64,000 bases of DNA from Syngnathus acus (Eukaryota; Chordata; Actinopteri; Syngnathiformes; Syngnathidae), in NCBI RefSeq assembly GCF_901709675.1, contig NC_051104.1, positions 4,015,501 to 4,079,500 of the forward strand. The letters run 5' to 3'. The notes under the pieces were generated by a model. That model was given only the letters and a program-made list of their open reading frames with translations, ran no database searches and had not been told where the DNA came from. The translations under genes were made by a program, and so were the position numbers. Positions 15,361 to 26,110 of the stretch are shown piece by piece; the first letter of the stretch is position 1; every line of letters begins with the position of its first letter.

Positions 15361-15363
15361 ATG

Positions 15364-15404
15364 TATATAAGCGCATAACTCGTACGGCCACTTGCTCCAG
15401 TCCA
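15364..15404 (+). promoter_or_regulatory. Candidate plus-strand core promoter (TATA box and initiator)
   Basis: TATATAAG at 15364-15371 is followed by initiator-like CCAGTCC at 15397-15403 (A at 15399) and CCAGTTT at 15402-15408. The first A lies 35 bp from the start of the TATA box, slightly long but workable. Together with the CCAAT boxes upstream this looks like a core promoter directed away from klf6. No product is identified. TATATA is nearly palindromic, so it could also act on the klf6 strand with a long 5'UTR. Confidence 0.4.
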
Positions 15405-15739
15405 GTTTGTGCGTTGCTCGCTTCATGGTTGACCACAGACAGCGCATGTGAGCCGAAACTGCTCGATCCCTTTGAAAACATACCCCTCTCGCTCTTTCTG
15501 TGCTCTCAAGTAGCACTGTGACAGCAGCGTTTAAACGCTATGAGCTCACCCTAAACTGTGGTGAGGAGTGTGTTGACATCGGTCTCGAGAAAAAAAAAAA
15601 AAAGTTTCAGCATATTCTTGAGACACTGGTTGCTGGAACTGTGTAGTTATTACATAAGTTTTACGACTTGAAAAGGGGGGAGTGCAGTTTTGCATAGAAC
15701 TGTCTGTAATTTAGTATGCATGTGTAATTTAGTGTTCCC

Positions 15740-15862
15740 AAATAAGATGAGCTGCAGCTGGTTGATGCTCTTTTTAGGGAGTCCAGTTAGTTGACCATTG
15801 CAATAATCAAGTCTTCTGGAGATAAAAGCATGGGCAAGGTTTTCCTCATCTGCTTGGAGCAT
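15740..15862 (-). mobile_element. LINE reverse transcriptase fragment (L2-like)
   Basis: On the minus strand the frame reads ...ADEENLAHAFISRRLDYCNG then LTGLPKKSINQLQLI. This is a hallmark segment near the C-terminal part of the reverse transcriptase domain in fish L2-type LINEs. Similarity stops after LQLI, and nothing upstream matches, so this is a short relic of about 120 bp. It is flanked by unrelated AT-rich DNA. Confidence 0.75.
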
Positions 15863-15869
15863 GCAACAT

Positions 15870-18800
15870 GCAAAGTATTTTTACAGTACAATTTCCCCTC
15901 AAGTACACACAATTCAAGTTTATATATTAACTCATTAATTTCAGGAAAAGCTATTTGGACTTACTGTAAATGAAATACTCAGTCCCAAGTCTATTTCTGC
16001 AATGTTTACAGTTTGTTTTAGAGGTTTTAGTAGAGGTGCAAACACTTTGGCTAGGAAAAACAGCCAAAAATACAAAACAAGAACATTCTCAGGCAGCTGT
16101 CGTAAGCCAAAACTCACACCCAGAAGCTTACATGCAGACTAACCAGTCAAACGTTGCCATTGAGTCTTCAGCACCCGCACACATCACCGTTGTTGTTTTG
16201 GCTTGCGAGTTTTCCCAACATAGAGTAACTTAGTACACTTCAAGAAACCAGTTTATTTATTTCTTCTAAACCTAACAAAAATTGAAGTGCTTTTTTTTTG
16301 GACTGGAACAGATTAAAGGCATTTCAACTTAATTCAACTGGGTAAATTGATTTGACGTACAAATAAACTGAGTTGCAAGCTTTATTTTTGATCAAACTAA
16401 AGCCATAAATCAAGGTACTGTTTTCACTGTGCTTTGGTCCTTTAGGCAGTTGCTTTGGTCTTTAATTTGGTCACAGGGTTAGGCGTGGCCTTTTGTCTTT
16501 CAGCTTTGATTCCTCGGTTAGTCATAGCCTGAATGTCTAGAGTCCCCTCCCATTCCACTTCTTCAACCGATTCAGACTAAATTGATTAAGGACAATAGAA
16601 AACATGAGCATCCAGGCAGACAGGACAACATTACTAATTATACTATTGTATAAAGTTGCATTTAAAGGAATGTTTTGGGTTTTAGGTTGAGGACACTTAC
16701 AGATAGTAGAGGGTAAAGCCAGTGTGAGTCAGCGTTCTTTAAAAAAATTCCATCTCTTATAAACCTGCCCGAGATTAGTTTTGGGTGAGGATGAGCCTAG
16801 AAAATCTCCTAACCTTGCAATTTAGGTTAGAAGTCTTGCTTCCCTCTTCTGTGACTGGAAGTAACCCAAAATGTACCTTTTTTGCTCTTGCAACCTCTCA
16901 ACCATGTCCAACGGTGACATTTGTTATGAACGATGCATCCGCTCGTAACATTCCGTGACATAGTTGTAGTGACTCTACGTCACTCGAGATGTCCTCTTTT
17001 AGTTTCCTCTGCCACTGCGCCAGGTTGCACTTCCTGCACGTATTGCATAAGTGTGAAGTTACACGGCGACCTGGCACGCCAACTCCCGACGAGATAAACA
17101 ACATTTCGAACACAAGAACCGCATTGTCTTCCAAGTGGCAGTATTTTCTGACATTGGCTAAGTAGACAACTGAGCATCCTTTGTGCTGCTCTCAGCTGTG
17201 AGGCCGTATTTGTCACCCTCGGCATCTGATTTAGTCATATGGTGGCGGGATGTCTTGTTCAGCCCGGAGCTGGACTCAGTAGCTCCGCTTAGGAATTCCA
17301 CTTTGCTTTTATGTTTCAAAAGAGCCTATTCATTGTGTCCTTGTAGAACTAAATGGAAAGAGTGAATTTGAAAAGTGTCCATTTAGTGGAGCCGCTAAAA
17401 CTCATTTTTTGTCACGGCACATGAAATGTAGAAGAATGCAAGGCTCCTCATTGCACAATAATGGCCCGTCATTACTCATACATTTTCCAAGTTGCCAAGG
17501 CTTCCATTGGATGTATTTGATGAATAACATAGTACACGTTCGGGTCCCGCCGGAGCATTAGTTGGCTGCTCTACGGTAATCACTTCCTTCAGAAGGCGTC
17601 TTAGATGAAGCATTTAGAGAATGCAACGGGGTCCTTGCATGGCAGTTTTATCTTGGAAGGCCAGGTCTGCAGCTTTATCATCGTTATGTAATTCCAGGCC
17701 CGCAAGTAGCCGCAAGGAAAGAGCAATTATAGGCTGACCCATTTAATGCATCACTGTCAACCCAATCAGTGAGTTGTTCCATTGAGGGTTTCTTTTTTTT
17801 TGGGTGGGAGGGTGTGAGGTTATAATTCAGTGACCGGACGCAAGTAAGTAGACAATGACCCAACATTATGCTAAGCAACTTAACCTTATTTCTCACATTT
17901 ATCTTATTGTTGAAATGCTGGAATTGAAATGAATTGGAGTGAAGCAGATGATGTAAAGAATGTAATGACAAGGTCCATTTGACTTCAAAATCAAATACTT
18001 CTGAGCATCCACGTGTTGCATTTAATGACCTGCTACTCTGCGTTTAAATAATCAGGTCACTGCCATTCATCTACTATATCCATAAAAGCTAATGAGCAAG
18101 GTAATATTGTATGTTGGATTAGTTAACAATTATGAACTGCTTCAATGGAAAAACATGTATTATTTTTTTAAATTACTTTTTACCTAAAATAATAATTTAT
18201 TTTATTATGCTATATCATTGAAATGTAATATTAGGATAGTCATTAAAGCACAAAAGTCAAAGAGTCTTGTTATTTAGTTCAATAATGTCTTTGTGAGTGC
18301 CCTTTAAAGGGTTAAAGAGCAAGATTTGGTCTAAAATGAGCTGACATGTTCATTTAGCATATTTGTTTACGAGTGTCACGTAAAGGTTCCAGCCACAAAT
18401 TTATCGCCCGACAATGTTTATACCGGCATGACAGATTCCGAAATAAACCTTTGCTCATTATTTCCCCGCCAACAAGCAGAAGGCCAGTTAGTAATGAGGT
18501 ACATCGCTAGTGATAGAGATGCATCGCCCTCTGTGGGGGCCACTGAAATTTGTCCAGGCTTAAATAAAATGAAAATAAAAATAATTGATTGGAAATCAAT
18601 GCACATATATCATTCACTCTTTTGTTAAAAGGAGAAATGGATGGTGAGCGAGAAAGGAGGGGGGGGGGGGAAAAAGAGCTCCTGGAAAATCAATATTCAT
18701 TCAAATCATAAATCAGAATTGAGTCAGCGCTTGGAGGGAATGGGAGATAATCATTGGCCTGGTTTTGGATTACATACTTGGCAAGGGTGAGTCTTGTCCA

Positions 18801-18895
18801 GCCTGCAAATATGTCCCCGCACATCATAACGCACCAGATCCTCCCGTTGAAATGCAATGACGCTTTAATACGACGTTTGCCTCTCGTCGCTCTGT
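15870..18895. other. Non-coding stretch
   Basis: About 3 kb without a supportable gene. It is AT-rich with short open frames only. A G12 run lies at 18659-18670. Any plus-strand transcript from the candidate promoter at 15.4 kb would cross this stretch. Confidence 0.45.
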
Positions 18896-18898
18896 CAG

Positions 18899-19000
18899 AC
18901 CACATCTGGGGAGAGATCAACATGTTGGGACGCACGGTGTCACTTCCATCAGTCAACGACCTGGCTCTTGACCTTGAAGATGAAGAGCGCTCCCCTCCCC
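18899..19000 (+). other. Candidate unannotated exon (weak)
   Basis: A 102-bp segment with a pyrimidine-rich acceptor TTTGCCTCTCGTCGCTCTGTCAG ending at 18898 (the tract spans 18876-18898) and a good donor GTAAGTGT at 19001. Its length is a multiple of three and two forward frames are open, one reading LPSVNDLALDLEDEERS. It resembles no family I know. It could be an exon of a non-coding transcript running from the 15.4 kb promoter, or chance. Confidence 0.18.
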
Positions 19001-20494
19001 GTAAGTGTGTGTGCGCTCGTGTCTGTGAGTGTGTCTAAGCGGCTAAGCAGACATGCATCAGACATAGCAATCAGTCAGGGGTGCTCTCGTGATGTTTGGT
19101 GATGGTGCTTCATGAATTGGTCTGCGTGCTCCATCGCATTCAGTGCACAACCATGCATCAGTTTGCTGATACATTGGTTGGGGGGGATCAATATTGTCCA
19201 CCTCCAATATGATAAAAGATTTGGGATGCTTGCTGCACTTTGGTATCATGACTCATCAATTCCAAACTCTTAATCTTATGAATGAAGGAAATATTTGGCT
19301 GCAGAAAAACATCATACAATGAGTAATTTTAAAAAACAATAAAATGGTGTTTTGAGTCTAACATGCTCGGAATTGCGATGATGTTATGTGTGCAGTCTTA
19401 CGGGAGAGTGTGTTAGTACACAAACATCACCTCATTTGCGCAATGGAATGTGAGCATTGATGCAGGTATGAAGTCATAAATCCAAGTATTGCACAGCATG
19501 TAATCATTATGACCCCCGAGCATGACCTTTGTACACATATTTTTCAAAACATCAAATAAAAGTGATTTTGAGAAGGTTAAATAATCTTTGTCCCCAAACG
19601 TTTTTTTTTTCCAACACAGTAAATGGAAATGTTCATGCAATTTTAATTAACAGAGTGATTATAGGGTTTCAGGATAAATTAGAAAAAAAAATGGAGTCAA
19701 AATGTACAATTCTGCAAAGTCATTAGGTGCCCATTGACAAGAGGAACTTAGCCCTAACCACGTATTAGATGTCAAATTGCCTTGAGGTTATCATACAAGT
19801 GAATAGAAACAGTGTCCGCCTCCAACTTTGGTTGCCCTTAACCCTTTCAATGTTAAAATGAAACTGATGAACAAATACTCCTTTTACTCCACTTTGCTAC
19901 ACGTGCTCTCCTACAAAACCGCAAACACGCTAGCGGACTTGAACTTTGCTTGAACAATGCAGTCACACTGCAAGGAGATCTTAAAGGTGCTAGAAAATCA
20001 TTGGGACACTTCAATAGTCATTGTTTCGCACATGGTGGTGCATTCAGGGGCTACGTATTGTTTTTTCTTTCCTTTAATGCCAACCACTTGGGCCTACGAC
20101 ATTATACTTGGTGAAGGAATGTTGGGTATTTTATTATTTTCTGCCAACCACTGTGGGAACCAGTGCTCTCGAGGGGGAGGGGCGTATTTATTGAGGCCAC
20201 GGTAAAAACAGCAAGCCGGTAATTAGCAAACTGGGATATCTTCAACATTCCGTGGGAGAAAAGCAGGTAGGTCCGGTTGGGGGATGATATGACCATAAAT
20301 TTAACTGGTCAGATTAAATGTCACCTATCACCCAGTTGAAGACGGCCCACTCATGCATTCCTTGAGTATAAGCACATAACACTGGCTCATAGTTTAAATG
20401 CTGTGTTGCAGGGAACATTTTACACATACTATCGTCTGTTTATCAGCCAGGTGATTGTTGTCTCACCTGGCCTGGTTGTGTCTGGAATTTGACT
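19001..20494. other. Non-coding stretch
   Basis: AT-rich intergenic DNA with an irregular TG-rich patch at 19004-19036. No gene or named repeat seen. Confidence 0.45.
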
Positions 20495-20545
20495 GATATT
20501 AAATCCAGCCAGCCATTTTCTTAACCCCTCACGAGGATATTAAAT
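20495..20545 (-). mobile_element. 31-bp remnant insertion of the L2-like retroposon with TSD
   Basis: The 31 bp at 20505-20535 begin CCAGCCAGCCATTTTCTTAA, matching the tail end of the retroposon at 7679 (CCATCCATTCATTTTCTGAA). They are flanked by the direct repeat GATATTAAAT at 20495-20504 and 20536-20545. This is what an extremely 5'-truncated retrotransposition event looks like. The alternative is chance similarity beside a short AT-rich repeat. Confidence 0.55.
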
Positions 20546-23500
20546 ACAGTCAATAAGGAACTAGCGTCACATTATTTACTAGCACAATAGTGGCTGATGA
20601 TTCAAATAGGAAGAACTAAGCCACATGATCAGTTTTGAAAGTACAATTTTTGGGACTAGCATTTGACGCTGGGATTTTAATGGTATGTCCTTTAGTCACC
20701 CCTTTTATCTGTTGACGTCTCTATTGGTGCATTAAGAGGACGGCCTTTGCCCACAGTGGGTTTGTCTTCACACAGGAGTATGGCTCATGCTTATCATGCT
20801 TATCCAAACTCCGATCTATCATTTATTGCCTCACTTGTGTGTCACGGATCAGCTAGCCGACGCCTTTGCTGTTTTGATGATAGGATTGATGAGAATTGCA
20901 AAGGCAATTTAAAAGAAGACGGGTGAATTTATTGTCTTTAAGGCAGACAAAGTGGGGACTTTTTCCACTTGGTTAAGTTTGTAATGAATGGCCATCTGTT
21001 TTAAAGTGAAACTTTAAGCAGAAACGGCACTATGAGTAAGCCTTTGGTCGTCACATCAGGGTTCCGATTTCCTGGAGCTATGCAAATAATCCAAGGATTT
21101 GTAGTCTTGTGACAAAGGAACTAAAATTCTAAAATGTAGTTAATCATAATTGTGTTATTGTCAGGGAAGCTGATGACCCACCGCTAATGCTACGAGTGAA
21201 CTTTAGTAAGCCGCCGTGTATAGGAAACACATCAGCTCTCCTGCACCTTTCACCAAGGTCGTGACTTTTAAAGGTTGACTCCAAACACGGGCTTTGTTGA
21301 CTCAGCGGCTGTCTGTACATTAGGACACTCTTAGTGGGCAACCTAACAGCCTGCTGTTGCCAAAGTAACAAATCCTATTCGTTATGACCTCACCGGCCAC
21401 TGAAGGTTGTTGAACTTTGAACAGTTATGTCATTTATTTGATCTGTGTGTCATTGGCGCTTCCTGTCGTAAGCTCCTCCCCCTCTGCAGCTCTCTTTTAC
21501 CTGCCTGCTCTTTCTGTAAAAGGAAACCCTTGTTTCGCTTCATAAACCATTATATCATTTCCTTTTGAGGTCTTTTATTATGAGTTTTCTATAGCATAAT
21601 CATTACTATGTCATGCATGTAAGTCTATTTTCCCAAGCTTAAATAATGACAATCTTCTCCAGGGTTCACACTATAATTTAAAATCATTCACACAAGATTT
21701 TCCTTCATTCAAAAATTAATTACCTCAGTCACAAAAGAAAAGAAATTACAAAGCTAATGTTATGTTCGGAATGTAATTTAATAAGACGAACGCTGCTATT
21801 ATGTCCTTTTACCGAAGCTATTTTAGGCATGTTAAACATCAAGTTCCTCATCAAACAACGTGTGGACCAGTTTGTACATGAACATCATGGTTGCAGAAGC
21901 AATCAGGTGATAATCATCCATGATAGAGAATGCCCTTCTCTACTTCCCTCAGCAGATACTTTTGCCCTGCTGAGAATGACTCATTCGTATCTCATGACTG
22001 CTTTCCAATGAAACATGTTGCTGCTAGCGGCGCTCTACTGGAAATAGGATGAGTGGTGAATTATACCATCACACCACCTCCAGGGGAAAATAAACAAATA
22101 TGTAGCGAAATCAGTGACTGCTATAAATATTTTTTTAATATTACCTATTTTCATTCAAATTGTATTGTATAGTGCAAAATGCAAACAATTGTATTTTTTT
22201 TTTACTTGCTGGCCTATCTGTGCTAGTGTTAAAAATAGTTCCCTTTGTCTTTTATGTTATTAATATGATATACTTTGAATAAGCTCGAGATTTACACCAA
22301 TGCAAAAATATATCATCGCTCTCTCCTTTATTTCTCTTTGAAATGGATTCGTAACAGCAGGACTTGGTGACATATGTTATTTGTTCGGGAACAGTTATAG
22401 TCTAAATAAAGATATTGGAGGCAGAAGTGTTTCATTCTTATTATATTCTTATTATTTTGATTTATTTGTTTTTGAACAGGTCAGCACAGACATCTAATTT
22501 TTCTGCGAAACCTGACAACAGTGCAATGCATTTATAGCAAACAAACCGGGGAACATAATAACATTAAAAATAATAATAAATAAATGTCGCCATTAGCAAA
22601 CAGCTCTTCTTGTGCTACTCAAAAAAAATGGGAATAAAAAAAAAAACACCACTCCGAAACATATACATTTTTATATCTCTGACAATATTATTAGATAGTT
22701 GCTATTATTAGATTGTGTGTTAATTCTGTGAGTCTCCCACATATCCAAAACGTGAAATTGAAATTGTCCTTCAGTGCAAATGTGAGTTCATTTTGGGGTG
22801 GTGCAGCAAGGTGACATATAAAGACAGATAGACAGACAAGCAGTCAGACGGGAGCAGACAGGTAAACACACAAGCAAACAGGGTCGCTCCAATGCCCCAG
22901 AGACCGATGACACGAGCCACTGCTTCCATCCCGCAATCCGCAAACTGAGCAGACGGACGGCTTTCCAATGACTGCGACGCACAGCGAGCCGCTTGTCTGA
23001 ATCTTACACACATCTTCTAATGGCAGGAGACATGGTTGGCATCCCTTGGGAACAATATGAGGGAGGGCTGCACAGCACTTGACAAAAACCACCTCTTTCC
23101 CCAAATGACCCCAGCTCGGTAAATAACAAGAATGACAACAGCAAGCCAAATAAACCGTGACAGCATGTGGGGTACCGGCACCGCCACTTAATTGATCATT
23201 CGCTGCTGGTGACTCGCACCCAGCTCATACACGTCGCTCTCACTTTTGCATCGAGGTTATTCTTAGCGTAGGTGTGCTTCACGCCCGGATTTTTTATTTC
23301 CAGCTCAGGCGCTTTGGCTCCAAACCTTTTTTTTTATCTCTATTAGGGGGAAAAAAAGCTCATGATGTTCCCAAAGTAGGTTTGACATCAACCCACAGCA
23401 GGCTGACCCATTGTGAGAATTCATTAGCAGCCCTGGCAGATTCTCGCACTGTTATTTGGGAGTTTCTGTACATAGGTGTGATATGTGGGTCATTGAGGAG

Positions 23501-25555
23501 TGAGAGCAGGCGGGCCATCGTCACGACTGGACGTCATGTCATTCTGCCGTTATCAGTCTCTGACAGACACGCCGAACGGCCTCAACAATAAAGCATGCTT
23601 ATCCCAACCGGGCCTGCTGACCAGCAGAGTTTAGCATTCCCCTCCTTTTACAGTGCTCTAATCTGGGAATTTCACAATGTGTCTGGTCTTCCAAACCAGG
23701 GCACAAATCCGCTCCCCCCCCCACTCCTGCCGCTCTTTACTGGTTGACTCTGTATTAGTCCAGTTAGCACATGTGCCCACCCGCAAAGCCGACAAGTAGA
23801 ACTTCACACTCTCACACCCTGTGCTCATTCAGCAACCCCAACCACACGCAACACTGACTCACACAAGGATGCTAATAAGAGCTGCCGATTTCTCCTCTCT
23901 CCTTTTTTTTCTTTTATTACTTTTCTTCTATACAAGACCTTATGCAAGTAACCTTCAAACTAATAAACCTACACCGCATTTTGCCGCGTGACATTGACGA
24001 CGGGACGAGAGTGTTTGCACAGCAGAGGTGGAATCAAATCCACAGAGAAATCTATTTCCTTGAGAAACACGGGAATAACCGGACACATCCTGACATGCAA
24101 TTAAGCCACATGCACTTTGGGAGAATCGCAATTAGCGTCTGTCATTTTCATGCTGTTTTTGTCGCCCGTTTCGGTGTGAGCTGCTTGTGTTTCAGCTCCG
24201 GCCATCGCAAGGGCAGATAGAAGAGATAGTCAAGGCCGGTGTCGGAACCTCTCAGCTGTATGCGGTAATTACTAGTGTCCTTGATATTTGATGTGAAATG
24301 GGGATGGTAACCTTTAGTGTTTGCCTGTTAGCCCACCCCTCCCCTCTCGATTGTCCCTTGTATCACTCCCGTTGGCTCCTGGAGAATAGATGGAAAACAA
24401 GAGGCTCACTTTGGAGGGAAGTGTGAAGTGTGTTTGCGTGCCAGCTGGTGCCCTGGGACATGCTTGAACATCCACTGGTTCAACTGCGCAGTGTCATTAC
24501 TTTGATGCAAGATGGAGAAGTAGTCAAGGGAGGACAGGTCAAAGGGTAAAGGGCCCAAGGTGAACGCTTTACTCCCGTTTACAGTATACTCAATTTTATG
24601 ATGAGGTTTGCAGGATTTTAAGCAGTGTGCAAGCAGGGATACGGATTGATTGTTTACTGTCGGATCCATCCATCAATTTCTATGTCGCTCGAACTGTTTA
24701 GGTTTGCATGGTGGGAGGGGTTGTGATTGTCCCAAATGCCCAAGGGGAAAAGTCAAATACACTTTAGGTTGGTTGTATTGTATATTTCGCTAACATACTC
24801 GTCTTCTTGTTCTGCTAGTTTCAAATTTTCAAGCTAAAGTGTTTAATAAATTCAAACTACCAACAAGATAACTCTCCTCAAATGACAAATCTGACAAATT
24901 CTCAAACTCCGCTACTGAGTTCCACCAGGATGCATAAAAATCCTAAAATGGGATAATAACAACTTTGGTCTGTGTCTGTAGGATATGTTGGTGTTGTAGC
25001 ATAATAATGTTATGTAATGTTATGACAAGAGTGTGTACTGGTAAGTATTAACCCTGACAAAAAAACTGAACAAATGGAGCTCCTTAGTTTCCTAGAAGTT
25101 TTACAGACAAGTCTGAAAATAGTATTTATTTTTCTATATTTGTGGCTTAAGGCCATTCCAATTAAAATATTTCACTACATGTCGATTGTTTTGGACATGT
25201 TACGAGAAAATATGCCCAGCTAATCAAATTTCTCAACAATCGAGTTTGCTAACACACATTCAAAAACTAGACTTGTGATGACTTGCTCTTACAGCGGCTT
25301 CTGTCAGAGACTTTGGAAATTTCAACATGGCCTATGGCTACTAATTAGAGTAACTATGCCATCGGTCTCTAATGAGCTGTTTTAATTGGCAGAGCAACAA
25401 TTGAAGTAAACCTTGCAGCTATTAGTGGAAACTAAACATGGGCATGAATGCATATTAACTGTTGCATGTTTGTTGACTCTTTACTCGACTCTAAACGGTT
25501 AAATTCCCTCCAAGAAATGCGTCGCAAGATTTTATCCATGTACGGCAACCATTCA
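20546..25555. other. Long non-coding stretch, no gene seen
   Basis: About 5 kb of intergenic DNA. Open frames of up to 105 codons occur (for example plus strand 23274-23591), but none shows a known motif, codon bias or flanking splice signals that would support it. A C run is at about 23716-23724. Confidence 0.45.
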
Positions 25556-25559
25556 ACTG

Positions 25560-26110
25560 TGACTGGGCATTAATAGTTGCAATGAAAAGCAAGGGTGATA
25601 GACATGATCTCTGTGGGACTCCGTTTTTTTTTTTTTTTTTTGGGGAGAGAGGGACGACTACACTGCTCATTTCTGGTTCTCAGTACAAAAGTCTGATTTG
25701 CCAAGTGGCTGACGAGGAATCATACCAAGTACTTATCCAGGATCATATTGAGAAGCTTAAGCACTAGACTTTGGTACCACACAGTGTCATAGGCAGCACT
25801 GTGCTCAAACAGGATCACAACTGCTTTATTGAAGCTGTCTTCAATGTGATTAGTTCGCTTGACAGAATCCAGCTTGTTCTTCAGACAGCTGAGGGGTTGA
25901 CCAATGTTTTGGATTGGCTCCACGCAATGCCATCCAATCACATTTATAAATGCCACTTCTGCTTTTATGGTGTTGTGCAACATACAGTTAAAATACTACG
26001 CTGCACAGAAGCCTTGCCAAGACATTCTTAGCAAATATGGCAGGTTGCAGCATGTCAGGTACTTTGACAGTCAGCTTGCGTTAAACATCTCTCTTAGGTA
26101 TCTTAGTGTG
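25560..26110 (-). mobile_element. Non-LTR retrotransposon reverse transcriptase fossil
   Basis: On the minus strand a degraded reverse transcriptase can be followed: a segment with TNHIEDSFNKAVVILFEHSA, then AAYDTVW (codons at 25797-25777), QSLVLKLL, and after a decayed linker NGVPQRSCLSPLLF (about 25624-25580). Functional fish LINEs have DL(T/S)AAYDTVWH and NGVPQGSVL(A/S)P(L/T)LF at these positions, so both motif A and motif B regions are recognisable. A run of 18 A on the minus strand (T at 25624-25641 on plus) sits just before the second motif and breaks the frame. There are stops and no YADD motif in the fragment. Clade (jockey/CR1-like) is uncertain. Confidence 0.72.

Noticed and set aside
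18521-18543. CTCF-like sequence CGCCCTCTGTGGGGGCC
   Set aside because: Needs a 2-bp insertion to fit the core, so support is too weak.
22024-22042. CTCF-like AGCGGCGCTCTACTGG
   Set aside because: Spacing of the core is off by one and the key CC is changed.
23274-23591. 105-codon plus frame
   Set aside because: No motif, no splice or promoter context, no recognisable family; length is within chance for this region.
24664-24705. CCATCCATCAATTTCTATGTC as another retroposon scrap
   Set aside because: Similarity is limited to the CCATC repeat and I see no target-site duplication.
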